In this document: positions 1 through 8,455 of the stretch, in pieces
Layout of the letters: each line of letters begins with the position of its first letter
How positions within the stretch are numbered: the first letter of the stretch is position 1
Assembly: GCA_964595565.1 (NCBI GenBank)
Contig: CAZQQX010000016.1
Coordinates: forward strand, 1-38,278
Direction of reading: 5' to 3'
DNA: 38,278 nt
DNA from: JAQVEM01 sp964595565
GTDB taxonomy: Bacteria > Actinomycetota > Humimicrobiia > Humimicrobiales > Humimicrobiaceae
Notes under the pieces: model-generated
What the model was told of the DNA's origin: nothing
The model's input: the letters and a program-made list of their open reading frames with translations, nothing else
Databases searched by the model: none
Translations under genes and position numbers: made by a program

Positions 1-2
1 CA

Positions 3-1238
3 GATTTTGGTTTTATTGATAAAAACGGCAAGCTTATTTCCAATCCTGTTAATTACCGTGATGAAAAAAGGTTAATTAATGCTGAAAAATTATATAAAGT
101 CATTTCCGCTAAAGAATTATTCAAACTTACCGGTGCTTCTGTTAGTCCGATTTTTGACCTTTTTCATTTATATTCTTTAAAGCTGGAGTATGCTACTGAA
201 TATTTAAACGGATACAGGTTTCTTACCATGCCTGATATATTTAATTATTTTTTAACCGGAGAAACTTATAATGAATATACCAGAATAACAACCAGTATTA
301 TGTATAACCAGAAAGAAAACAAATGGGAACATGAAATTTTAAGCAGGCTGGGTCTGAGATCGGATATATTTCCTGAAATAATTAAACCAGGATTTAAGAT
401 TGGCAATATTTTAAGCCGGAAGAGTGAGGAGCTGGGTACAGGAGTTGTTCCAGTCATAGCTCCTGCAACACATGATACGGCTTCGGCAGTGGCAGGTGTA
501 CCGGCAGTAGATAAAAATAAAAACTGGGCGTTTATAATTATGGGTACCTGGTGCATAATTGGGCAGGAGACAGAAAAGCCCATAATAAATGAGAGAGTAT
601 TTGATGAGGAGTTTTTCAATGAAGGTGGAGCAGATGGCTTAAATTTATTTGTAAAAAATATAACTGGTCTCTGGATAATACAGCGGTGCAGGGAGAAATG
701 GACTGAGGATGGTAAAAATATTTCCTGGGATGAAACAGTAAGGCTTTCAGAACTGGAGAAACCTTTTGGAGTATTTATAGATGTTAATGATCCGGTATTT
801 TCTAAACCCCAGCCGGATATGCCTGAAGTAATCTGTAACTATTGTAAAGAAAAAAGCCAGAGAGTCCCTGAAAATATTGGAGAGATTTCAAGGTGTTTGT
901 ATGAGAGTCTTGCAATGAGATTTAAGCATGATATAAAAAAGCTGGAAAGCCTGACAGGCAATAAGATAGATGTCATTTATATTGCGGGTGGAGGCATTCA
1001 AAATAAACTTCTATGCCAGTGGGTTGCTGATGCCACCGGAACTAAAGTTATAGCAGGACCAGTTGAGGCGACGTCGGTGGGAAACTTAATCGTCCAGCTC
1101 AAAGCGGCAGGCGAGATAAAGACCCTGGAGGAGGGTAGAAAAATTTCTCTGAATTCTTCTGTTCTGTCTTATTATAAGCCTGAAAATAAAAGCAGATGGG
1201 ATGAGGAATATAGCAGGTATTTAAAAATATGTAATTGA
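3..1238 (+). CDS. Rhamnulokinase-family FGGY sugar kinase, 5' partial
   Basis: ATP-dependent phosphorylation of a ketose, in E. coli RhaB L-rhamnulose at C1. The frame is open from base 3 without a stop, so the gene begins before the window; the methionine at 228 is internal, because upstream codons encode conserved family sequence (NPVNYRD, ELFKLTG, RFLTMPDIFNYFLTG). Other RhaB signatures are SHDTASAV-like THDTASAV, a TW-I-G segment, NEGGADG, LFVKNITGLWIIQRC, and the C-terminal IYIAGGGIQNKLLCQ followed by AGPVEATSVGN, which forms the ADP-binding part of the fold. The neighbours (SrlD-like SDR, SorE-like reductase, aldolase) suggest the substrate may be a ketohexose other than rhamnulose. Kinase family is secure; substrate is inferred. 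Confidence 0.88.
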   Translation, partial: DFGFIDKNGKLISNPVNYRDEKRLINAEKLYKVISAKELFKLTGASVSPIFDLFHLYSLKLEYATEYLNGYRFLTMPDIFNYFLTGETYNEYTRITTSIMYNQKENKWEHEILSRLGLRSDIFPEIIKPGFKIGNILSRKSEELGTGVVPVIAPATHDTASAVAGVPAVDKNKNWAFIIMGTWCIIGQETEKPIINERVFDEEFFNEGGADGLNLFVKNITGLWIIQRCREKWTEDGKNISWDETVRLSELEKPFGVFIDVNDPVFSKPQPDMPEVICNYCKEKSQRVPENIGEISRCLYESLAMRFKHDIKKLESLTGNKIDVIYIAGGGIQNKLLCQWVADATGTKVIAGPVEATSVGNLIVQLKAAGEIKTLEEGRKISLNSSVLSYYKPENKSRWDEEYSRYLKICN

Positions 1239-1465
1239 ATTAAAGGACCCATCTGTATTCCAAAATACCGCTTAAATTATTTGATTGCTTTCTGTTTTAA
1301 ATCAATAAACATTTTAATATTCCTCTGTAATATTGTATCCAGCATGAATCCTGATATTAAAGATTAAAAATTTTTTATTCTAAAAAAAGATTTTATAACT
1401 ATTATGATATAAAATGAAATATTTATTGATATAGTATGATATATATGATATATTTTTAATTAGAA
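1239..1465. promoter_or_regulatory. AT-rich intergenic region with repeated TATGATATA words before deoR-type gene
   Basis: This spacer separates the kinase from the regulator and has no gene. The nonamer TATGATATA occurs three times, at 1403-1411, 1435-1443 and 1444-1452. The last two abut and lie 14 to 31 bases before the regulator's start codon. Repeated short words close to an autoregulated DeoR-family gene are reasonable operator candidates, although such AT-rich words also resemble -10 boxes. There is no recognisable Shine-Dalgarno before the ATG at 1466. Confidence 0.35.
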
Positions 1466-2233
1466 ATGGGAAAAAGTAGCCAGAATAATTTACTAAAAAT
1501 TGAAAGGCATAGAGCTATACTCAGTCTTTTAGAGGAGAAAACCTCGACTACTCTGATGGAACTTGAAAGTTTTCTAAACTGTTCCCGTATAACAATTCAG
1601 AGAGATCTGATAGAACTTGATAAGAAAGATCTTTTAAAAAGAGTACACGGAGGAGCTACGTTAAGGGATTTTAATCTGGCGAGTTATGGCCATGACAAAA
1701 GGCTGCTTATTAATTCAGATAAAAAAAAGAAGATTGCAAAAAAAGCTGTTTCATTAATCAGACCGAAGATGTATATATTTATGGACGCCTCCTCAACCAG
1801 CTATTTCCTATCTGAGAATATTTTTCCCGATAATGTTATGGTTGTAACTTCAGGAATCGATACCTTTCTTAATCTGCAGAAGAATAAAAATATACAGGCG
1901 GTTCTGACAGGGGGGAGGATTAATCAGCTAAATCGAACACTCGTAGGATCAGAAGCAATATCCATTATAAAACAGTTTCATTTTAATATTACTTTCTTTT
2001 CCGCAGATTCAATTATTAAAGAGAAAGGTGTCTACTCATCAGATGAGTATGCTGCGGCGGTTGCGGAAGCCGGGATTGAGCATGGTGATAAAAAAATTCT
2101 CCTGTTCGATTCTTCAAAAGTAAATGCAAAAGGAGGAGCCAAAGTTTGTGATATAGATGTCATTGACAGTATCGTAACAGACGATACCGGGAATTCATAT
2201 ATACTGAGTATTTTTAAAGGAAAGATATTATGA
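1466..2233 (+). CDS. DeoR-family sugar-responsive transcriptional regulator
   Basis: A 255-residue protein with the classical DeoR layout. An N-terminal winged helix-turn-helix (about 12-68) contains RHRAILSLLEEK and the recognition-helix segment CSRITIQRDLIELD, and ends in the KRVHGGA hinge typical of the family. A C-terminal DeoRC sugar-phosphate sensor follows, with MDASSTSYFL, VVTSGIDT, LTGGRIN and the LLFDSSKVN motif. Its last codons overlap the next start (ATGA at 2230-2233), so it is translationally coupled to the SDR gene and probably controls the 1466-7343 operon in response to a phosphorylated intermediate. Family assignment is firm; the effector is unknown. Confidence 0.9.
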   Translation: MGKSSQNNLLKIERHRAILSLLEEKTSTTLMELESFLNCSRITIQRDLIELDKKDLLKRVHGGATLRDFNLASYGHDKRLLINSDKKKKIAKKAVSLIRPKMYIFMDASSTSYFLSENIFPDNVMVVTSGIDTFLNLQKNKNIQAVLTGGRINQLNRTLVGSEAISIIKQFHFNITFFSADSIIKEKGVYSSDEYAAAVAEAGIEHGDKKILLFDSSKVNAKGGAKVCDIDVIDSIVTDDTGNSYILSIFKGKIL

Positions 2234-3573
2234 AAAATGAAATTGATAGAATTAATGAAAGAATTTTATTCAAACCTGCTTCTTATCCCGGGGATGATGT
2301 CATAAAGATAGCGCCTGCCTTAAGAATGCTGCTTGGGAAGAATGGAACTTCAATCGTGATTTTTGGCAATAATGATGTTATTTCAAGATATATAAAGAGC
2401 AAGAAAGACTTCTTTTCAGTTTTTTCATCTATAAAAAATAATAAAATACTGAGTGATTTAATTATCCCTGGTTACGTTAATAAATATAAAGATATTAATA
2501 AACAGTATGATGAAATAAAAAAAGAATTAATGAAAAAAGAAGGTGCAAATTTTTTTGCCGTCAGGGATACAGGTGTTTTTGCGTGGGGACAGACTAAAAA
2601 AATAGCAGATAACAGGATGAAGCTTTTTCTTGATTTGTTAAAAATCAAAGAATATAGCCTTACTGAAAGTAAATTTGATTTCAGTGATGTAGAAAATATT
2701 CTTATACGAAAATACGGTAGTGCTTTCACTTGGACTACAGATACAAATAAGCGATTTCCAGAAAAAATTGCTATTGTAACAGGAGCTGCCCGGGGAGTAG
2801 GTAAAAGTATATCGGAATTGCTGGCAGCGGAAGGTTGCAATATAGTGCTGGCGGATTTAAAAATAGAACCACTGGAAAAAAATGCTTTAAAACTAAGCAA
2901 AGAATATGGAGAAGGTAAAACTTTAGCTCTAAAGGTTGATGTTTCGGATGAGGGTTGTGTAAAAAAGATGGTTCTGGAAACGGTTAAAGAATATGGAGGC
3001 ATTGATATTCTTATCAGTAATGCAGGGGTATTAAAGGCAGGAAGCCTGGAGAGTATGGATGTTAATAATTTTGAGCTTATTACCAGAGTCAACTACACAG
3101 CTTTTTTTCTCTGCACCAGGTATGCCTCTGAGCCAATGAAGATACAGAATCTTTTTAACGGTAATTATTTTACCGATATAATCCAGATAAATTCTAAATC
3201 GGGGCTTGAGGGTAGTAAAAATAATTTTACTTATGCCGGCAGCAAGTTCGGAGGGATAGGCCTGACCCAGAGTTTTGCCCTGGAACTTGTGGGGTACAAT
3301 ATTAAAGTTAATGCCATCTGCCCCGGTAATTTTTTTGATGGTCCTCTCTGGTCTGACCCTGAAAAAGGGCTTTTTGTACAGTATTTAAAATCCAGTAAGG
3401 TTCCGGGCGCAAAAAACATAGAAGATGTTCGCAGATATTATGAAAATAAGGTTCCCATGAAGCGGGGATGCCGGATAAGTGACCTGGTTAAAGCTATTTT
3501 TTATGTCATTGAACAGAAATATGAGACAGGTCAGGCCGTCCCGGTAACGGGCGGACAGGTGATGTTAAGATAA
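2230..3573 (+). CDS. Sorbitol-6-phosphate 2-dehydrogenase-like SDR with aldolase-like N-terminal extension
   Basis: The C-terminal ~265 residues are a short-chain dehydrogenase: NAD site TGAARGVG (184-191), NAG (264-266), Ser322 in QINSKSG, and Tyr335/Lys339 in YAGSKFG. The segments QINSKSG..GSK, KFGGIGLTQS, YYENKVPMKRGC and TGQAVPVTGGQVM closely resemble SrlD, which oxidises D-glucitol 6-phosphate to fructose 6-phosphate. The first ~175 residues are extra. Residues around 104-140 (FFAVRDTGVFAWGQTKKIAD) resemble the last part of class II aldolase domains, but no HxH metal site precedes them, so this extension cannot be a complete aldolase. The gene overlaps the regulator by 4 bases. The dehydrogenase call is good; the role of the extension is unknown. 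Confidence 0.82.
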   Translation: MKNEIDRINERILFKPASYPGDDVIKIAPALRMLLGKNGTSIVIFGNNDVISRYIKSKKDFFSVFSSIKNNKILSDLIIPGYVNKYKDINKQYDEIKKELMKKEGANFFAVRDTGVFAWGQTKKIADNRMKLFLDLLKIKEYSLTESKFDFSDVENILIRKYGSAFTWTTDTNKRFPEKIAIVTGAARGVGKSISELLAAEGCNIVLADLKIEPLEKNALKLSKEYGEGKTLALKVDVSDEGCVKKMVLETVKEYGGIDILISNAGVLKAGSLESMDVNNFELITRVNYTAFFLCTRYASEPMKIQNLFNGNYFTDIIQINSKSGLEGSKNNFTYAGSKFGGIGLTQSFALELVGYNIKVNAICPGNFFDGPLWSDPEKGLFVQYLKSSKVPGAKNIEDVRRYYENKVPMKRGCRISDLVKAIFYVIEQKYETGQAVPVTGGQVMLR

Positions 3574-3616
3574 ATTAGAACTTTGATTAAAATTTTATAA
3601 ATATGCAGTAACTTTA

Positions 3617-4924
3617 ATGATGAATATAAATAAAAAAATTATTAAATATCAGCACCTTCTAAATGATGGGGATTCCGAAAGACGCCTTGAGAATTTAAAG
3701 CTTATTCTAAAAAAAGATAATGAAAGGTTGAATAACAGGCAGCTGGATTACTATACCAATAATCATATCCATACAAAATACTCTTTCTCGTATTATTCAC
3801 CGGCTATGTCTGTATGGATGGCTTACCTTTATAACCTGAAGATAGCCGGTATCGTAGACCATGATACAGTTAGCGGCGCAGCTGAATTTGTCCGTGCCGG
3901 TAAAATAGCGGGGATTCATACAACTAAGGGAGTAGAGTGCAGGGTGGATTTTTCAGGGTCTCCTCTTAAAGGCAGATTTTTAAATGACCCGGACCAGAGG
4001 TCTATAGCATATATTGTTCTTCATGGTATCCCCGATTCTAAGATTGATAGAGTAAATTCATTCTTTGATAAATACAGGAGAGAAAGAAACAAGAGGAATT
4101 TACTGATGGTTAAGAAATTAAACATTTTATTAAAACCTTTATCAATATTTCTGGATTTTAATCGTGATGTTCTCCCGCTTTCTTGGGCGGAAGATGGAGG
4201 GACTGTTACTGAAAGGCATATACTTTTTGCTCTGGCAGGGATTATAAATAAAAAATTTTCAAGTGGTACGGAAGTAATAGATTTTTTAAAGAAAAAATTA
4301 AAAATTGAAATTTCAGAAAAAAATCTTTCCTACCTCAGGAATAAAAATAACTATTTTTATCAATATGATCTTTTAAATATATTAAAAAGTAATCTGGTGG
4401 AGAAATTTTACATTAATGCGACTGCAGAATGCCCGGATTTAAGAGAAGTCCTGAGTCTGGCAGATGAGACACAGTCCATATCAGCTTATGCCTATTTAGG
4501 TGATGTTACCGAATCGGTAACCGGTGATAAGAAAGCCCAGAAGTTTGAAGATGATTACCTGGAATTATTATTTGATATAATTAAGAATCTGGGTTTTAAA
4601 GCTGTCACCTATATGCCTGCAAGAAATAGTATTGCCCAGCTGAGGCGGGTACGTAGTTTATGTGATAAGAATAATTTATTCCAGATTAGTGGAGAAGATA
4701 TAAATTCTCCAGGACAGCCTTTTGTATGTGAGACCCTGAGTGATCCAGAGTTCCACAATCTTATAGATGCAGCCTGGGCGTTGATAGGCCATGAGAAAAT
4801 GGCGGAAAGTAATTTTAATCAGGGTATGTTTTCACCGGAAATGGTAAAAAGGTATCCTGATATTAATAAGAGAATCCAGATATTTAAAGAAATTGGTAAA
4901 GAAAATGGAAGTGAAAAATTATGA
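3617..4924 (+). CDS. PHP-domain metal-dependent phosphoesterase-like protein
   Basis: A 435-residue protein. The N-terminal half has PHP motif I, NHIHTKYS (His50, His52), motif II, VDHDT (Asp81-His82-Asp83), and the metal-bridging Glu107 in KGVECRV, followed by VLHG. PHP proteins are mostly phosphoesterases or phosphatases with a trinuclear metal site. The later motifs are altered: where the family usually has AHP the sequence reads AYAYLGD, and the usual GSDxH ending reads GEDINSP near residue 358. This looks like a distinct subfamily, not simple decay, since the rest is intact. The stop overlaps the next start (ATGA at 4921-4924), placing it firmly in the sugar operon. It may dephosphorylate a sugar phosphate; that is inference. 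Confidence 0.75.
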   Translation: MMNINKKIIKYQHLLNDGDSERRLENLKLILKKDNERLNNRQLDYYTNNHIHTKYSFSYYSPAMSVWMAYLYNLKIAGIVDHDTVSGAAEFVRAGKIAGIHTTKGVECRVDFSGSPLKGRFLNDPDQRSIAYIVLHGIPDSKIDRVNSFFDKYRRERNKRNLLMVKKLNILLKPLSIFLDFNRDVLPLSWAEDGGTVTERHILFALAGIINKKFSSGTEVIDFLKKKLKIEISEKNLSYLRNKNNYFYQYDLLNILKSNLVEKFYINATAECPDLREVLSLADETQSISAYAYLGDVTESVTGDKKAQKFEDDYLELLFDIIKNLGFKAVTYMPARNSIAQLRRVRSLCDKNNLFQISGEDINSPGQPFVCETLSDPEFHNLIDAAWALIGHEKMAESNFNQGMFSPEMVKRYPDINKRIQIFKEIGKENGSEKL

Positions 4925-6183
4925 AGACGAAAGCGGTAAGATTATACGGCAGGAATGATTTGCGACTGGAAGAATTTGAGCTTCCCCCCTTAAAGGACGA
5001 TGAAATACTTGCGCATGTTATCTCTAATAGTATATGCATGTCAAGCCATAAGGCGGCGGAGCAGGGAGCTAACCACAAGCGGGTTCCCGAAGATATTGAT
5101 AAGAATCCGGTTATAATTGGTCATGAATTCAGTGGTTATATTATGGAAGTGGGTAAAAAGTGGCAGAAGCAATTTTCTCCCGGTGAAAGGTTTTCCATCC
5201 AGCCTGCTCTGAATTATAAGGGAACACTTGATGCGCCGGGATATTCATATAGATATGTGGGGGGTAATGCAACTTATATAATAATACCCAATGAAGTGAT
5301 GGAATGTAATTGTCTTTTGAAATATAACGGTGATGGTTATTTCCCCGCTTCTTTGTCCGAGCCAGTGTCCTGTATAGTGGGGGCTTTTAATGCAAGTTAC
5401 CATACAACACCGGGTTCTTATATCCACCATATGGGTGTTAAAAAGGGAGGCAAAATGGCTTTGCTGGCAGCTGCAGGGCCCATGGGGCTGGGAGCCGTGG
5501 ATTATGCTGTTCATTCAGGAGTTGAGCCCGCCCTTATTCTGGTGATAGATATTGATGAAAAACGTCTGAAATGGGCAAAAAAGATACTTCCGCCCGGTGA
5601 TGCAAAAAAGAGTGGGATAAAGCTTGTTTATATAAATTCGCGGGGTATAGATAATTTAAAAAGCCACCTGATGGAATATACCGATGGAGAAGGTTTTGAT
5701 GATGTTTTTGTTTTCGCACCGGTGGAATCTCTGATTGAACTGGCTGATTCTATTTTAAAACCACATGGCTGCATTAATTTTTTTGCCGGTCCCACTGACC
5801 CCGGATTTTCTGCCAGAATCAATTTTTATAATATTCATTATGGTTCGGCGCATTTTGTCGGAACGACAGGCGGTAATACAGAAGATATGAAAATAGCGCT
5901 GGATTTAATGGGGCGGAAAATTGTTAAGCCTGCTTTTATGATAACTCATATAGGCGGATTAAATGCGGTTGAGGATACCATTATAAATCTCCCCCGGATT
6001 CCAGGAGGAAAAAAATTAATATATACGAATATAGAAATGAATCTGACAGCACTGGAAGATTTTAAAAAATTACAGGATAAAAATCCTCTTTTTAAGGAGC
6101 TTTACCGTATTACGAAGAAAAATAAAGGGCAGTGGTCCGTGGAAGCCGAAAAGTATCTGCTGGAGAATGCCAGGGAAATATAA
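4921..6183 (+). CDS. Zinc-dependent dehydrogenase, L-sorbose-1-phosphate reductase-like
   Basis: A 420-residue medium-chain dehydrogenase/reductase. Catalytic zinc ligands are visible as Cys39 (SICMSSHK) and the GHEFSG motif (His68-Glu69). The nucleotide site is the AAAGPMGLGAVDYAV stretch. The sequence resembles the SorE group: RVPEDIDKNPVIIGHEF, IQPALNYKG, PGYSYRYVGG, SEPVSCIVGAF, FFAGPTDPGFSA, THIGGLNAVEDT and IPGGKKLIYT. SorE reduces L-sorbose 1-phosphate to D-glucitol 6-phosphate, exactly the substrate expected for the SrlD-like SDR two genes upstream. The structural-zinc four-cysteine lobe of classical alcohol dehydrogenases is absent. It overlaps the PHP gene by 4 bases. Family call is confident; the physiological substrate is inferred from the pairing. 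Confidence 0.82.
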   Translation: MKTKAVRLYGRNDLRLEEFELPPLKDDEILAHVISNSICMSSHKAAEQGANHKRVPEDIDKNPVIIGHEFSGYIMEVGKKWQKQFSPGERFSIQPALNYKGTLDAPGYSYRYVGGNATYIIIPNEVMECNCLLKYNGDGYFPASLSEPVSCIVGAFNASYHTTPGSYIHHMGVKKGGKMALLAAAGPMGLGAVDYAVHSGVEPALILVIDIDEKRLKWAKKILPPGDAKKSGIKLVYINSRGIDNLKSHLMEYTDGEGFDDVFVFAPVESLIELADSILKPHGCINFFAGPTDPGFSARINFYNIHYGSAHFVGTTGGNTEDMKIALDLMGRKIVKPAFMITHIGGLNAVEDTIINLPRIPGGKKLIYTNIEMNLTALEDFKKLQDKNPLFKELYRITKKNKGQWSVEAEKYLLENAREI

Positions 6184-6230
6184 TTTCATAGTTAAATATA
6201 AAGGTTTGATTAATATCAGGAGAATGATTT

Positions 6231-7343
6231 ATGAGTATAGAAGATTTAGTTGAGATTTCCCGCTTTTATGGAAAGAACCCGGAATTTTTGATGGCGGGTG
6301 GCGGAAATACTTCTTTTAAGGATGAGAAATATCTCTATGTTAAAGCTTCCGGAGTTGAGCTCACTTCAGTAAAGAAGGATGATTTTGTAAAACTAAACAG
6401 GGATGCCCTGGAGAGAATCTGGGGCAAAGAGTATCCTGCTGATGTTGACCTGAGAGAGAAGACAGCTCTTGAGGACCTTATGAATTCATGCGCAAAAGGG
6501 GAGAGCAGGAGGCCGAGTGTCGAATCCCTGCTGCATGCTGTGCTGCCGCAGAAATATGTTATTCATACCCATCCAGCATTAGTAAACGGGCTGACCTGCA
6601 GTATAAAGGGAAGCTATATAGCAAAAAAATTATTTAATAAAAGATGCATGTGGATACCTTCCGTAAATCCAGGCTATACCCTGGCAAAGTCAGTCAGGGA
6701 AGAGCTTATAAAGTTCAAAAAGAGATATAAATCAGTTGCAGATATAGTTTTTCTTGGGAATCATGGTATGTTTGTGGGTGCAGATACTATAGAAGGAGTT
6801 AAAGATATACACAACCTTATAATGAGAACCTTAAAAAAACATATCATCTATGAGCCTGATTTTTCGCCGGTAAAGGTTGACAGGAAAGAAATAAAAAAGA
6901 TATGTAATTTAATAACGGATTATCCTGACTTCAGGGATAAATATGTTACCTTTAATAATAATACTGAAATTAGTAAGGCAATCAGAGATAAGGTTTCATT
7001 TAAAAAGGTTCGTTCTGCATATACTCCTGACCATATTGTTTATGCCGGCCCGGAAATGTTGTTTATAGAGAACCCTGATAATTTCAGGAAGAACCTGGAG
7101 CAATACAAAAATAGAAATAAATGTGAACCAAAAATTATAGCTGTAAAGAAGGCGGGCGTTTTTGCTATAGGTAGTTCAGAACGTACGTCACATATAGCCA
7201 TGTCTTTCTTCCATGATGCTTTAAAAATCTCAATATATGCAGAAAGCTTTGGTGGTTATAAGTTCATGGATAAAGAACAGATTGATTTTATTAAAAACTG
7301 GGAAGTTGAGAAGTTCAGGGCAGGTGTTGCTGCCGATAAGTGA
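6231..7343 (+). CDS. Class II aldolase/adducin-family protein, rhamnulose-1-phosphate aldolase-like
   Basis: A 370-residue protein with a complete class II aldolase metal site: Glu98 in VESLLHAVLP, His112 and His114 in IHTHPALVNG, and His178 in GNHGMFVGA. The phosphate-binding GGGNTSFKD is at 23-31. The C-terminal part, TPDHIVYAGP, KKAGVFAIGSS and FMDKEQIDFIKNWEVEKFR, matches the aldolase half of the bifunctional rhamnulose-1-phosphate aldolase/lactaldehyde dehydrogenase proteins; here no dehydrogenase domain is fused. It probably cleaves a ketose 1-phosphate to dihydroxyacetone phosphate and an aldehyde. A Shine-Dalgarno (AGGAGA) precedes the ATG. It is the last gene of the first sugar cluster. 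Confidence 0.85.
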   Translation: MSIEDLVEISRFYGKNPEFLMAGGGNTSFKDEKYLYVKASGVELTSVKKDDFVKLNRDALERIWGKEYPADVDLREKTALEDLMNSCAKGESRRPSVESLLHAVLPQKYVIHTHPALVNGLTCSIKGSYIAKKLFNKRCMWIPSVNPGYTLAKSVREELIKFKKRYKSVADIVFLGNHGMFVGADTIEGVKDIHNLIMRTLKKHIIYEPDFSPVKVDRKEIKKICNLITDYPDFRDKYVTFNNNTEISKAIRDKVSFKKVRSAYTPDHIVYAGPEMLFIENPDNFRKNLEQYKNRNKCEPKIIAVKKAGVFAIGSSERTSHIAMSFFHDALKISIYAESFGGYKFMDKEQIDFIKNWEVEKFRAGVAADK

Positions 7344-7427
7344 TTGCCCGGGTTTATAAAATCAGGTTTGCAGCCTTATTGTCTGGTATTGTATATATTG
7401 TTTTTTAAATGGCCGGTTTATTATAAT

Positions 7428-7467
7428 AGCCTTCTTATTTATACCGAAATACTTTAAAGGCTTTTTT
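7428..7467 (+). terminator. Possible intrinsic terminator after the first sugar cluster
   Basis: AGCCTT (7428-7433) pairs with AAGGCT (7457-7462) and is followed at once by a T run. The loop is long (23 bases) and the stem only 6 bp, so this is a moderate candidate. It lies between the aldolase and surE, where a transcript end is expected. Confidence 0.35.
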
Positions 7468-7595
7468 ATGGCATTGAATTCCGGCTGAAAATCACTTGAG
7501 CAATAATCAACTTTTTATATTATGCTTTTTGCGTACTGGTAATATATTAATGGAATGAAAAAATAGTTACGGGGCTGAAAATTGTTTTTAAAGTA

Positions 7596-7631
7596 TTGTA
7601 GAATTTTATACTCAATTTATAATAAAGGCTA
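7596..7631 (+). promoter_or_regulatory. Sigma-70-type promoter giving a probably leaderless surE mRNA
   Basis: TTGTAG (7596-7601), a 16-base spacer and a perfect TATAAT (7618-7623) are followed after only 7 bases by the ATG at 7631. Transcription starting the usual 7-8 bases past the -10 box would begin at or next to the start codon. No Shine-Dalgarno is present, which agrees with a leaderless message. Confidence 0.55.
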
Positions 7632-8401
7632 TGAAAGAAAAAAGCATTCTAATTACAAATGATGATGGCATAGATTCTGAAGGACTTTATAACCTTTATA
7701 AAGCGCTGAAGGAAGATAAGAGATTTGAGGTAAAAATTGTGGCGCCGGATAAGGAAAGAAGCGCGGTGGGGCATGCCATTACGGTGTTCAGGCCAATTTC
7801 CGTAAGAAAGGAATACAGGGAAGGTAAATTTTTCGGTTATGCAGTAGATGGTACACCGGCTGATTGTGTAAAAATAGCGGTGGGAGCTATTATTAAGGGA
7901 GTCCCCGATTTGCTTATTTCTGGAATTAACCGGGGGGCAAACCTGGGAGAAAACATAATCTATTCAGGTACAGTGTCTGCGGCAACTGAAGGAACTACCC
8001 TTGGTATACCTTCTATAGCCGTATCAATTGATAATTTTGTTGACCCTGATTACGAATATGCGGCCAGTTTTACAAAAAGGGTTGTTGATAAGATAATAGA
8101 AAATGGAGGACTTCCCGAGAGAACACTGCTTAATATCAATCTTCCGGATGTCCCTGGAGATAAAATAAAGGGGGTGATAATTACCAGGCAGAGTAATGCA
8201 AAGGTTAAAGATAAATTTATAAAAAGGGCAGATCCGAGGGGGAGGGATTATTACTGGATGGATGGAGATTTTAATGGAGAAAATGTAGATATAAATACAG
8301 ATTATTGTGCGGTGAAGAATAATTATATTTCCATTACTCCCATTCATTACGACATGACTAATTATAAGGCTATAGATTATTTTAAAAAATGGAATATGTA
8401 G
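7631..8401 (+). CDS. surE: 5'-nucleotidase SurE
   Basis: Survival protein E, a divalent-metal nucleotidase that dephosphorylates nucleoside 5'- and 3'-monophosphates and sometimes short polyphosphate. All family motifs are present in order: ILITNDDGIDSEGL (metal-binding Asp11-Asp12), VVAPDKERSAVGHAIT, VDGTPADCVKIA, PDLLISGINRGANLGENIIYSGTVSAA and GIPSIAVSI. The length of 256 residues is normal. It is separated from the sugar cluster by 287 bases and has its own promoter. It is followed 54 bases later by an RNA-processing nuclease, a nucleic-acid-turnover neighbourhood. Confidence 0.95.
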   Translation: MKEKSILITNDDGIDSEGLYNLYKALKEDKRFEVKIVAPDKERSAVGHAITVFRPISVRKEYREGKFFGYAVDGTPADCVKIAVGAIIKGVPDLLISGINRGANLGENIIYSGTVSAATEGTTLGIPSIAVSIDNFVDPDYEYAASFTKRVVDKIIENGGLPERTLLNINLPDVPGDKIKGVIITRQSNAKVKDKFIKRADPRGRDYYWMDGDFNGENVDINTDYCAVKNNYISITPIHYDMTNYKAIDYFKKWNM

Positions 8402-8455
8402 AAATAAGACCGGAATAAATTTAAATTTATTATAATTTAATAGAATATAGGGATT

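Noticed and set aside
228..1238. Start of the rhamnulokinase-family gene at 228
   Set aside because: The frame is open to the window edge and the upstream codons encode conserved kinase sequence, so the gene is truncated by the window and does not start there.
2472..3092. Long open frame on the - strand opposite the SDR gene
   Set aside because: Its translation is Ser/Leu/Ile-rich with no family signature, and it lies wholly inside a well-supported + strand gene.
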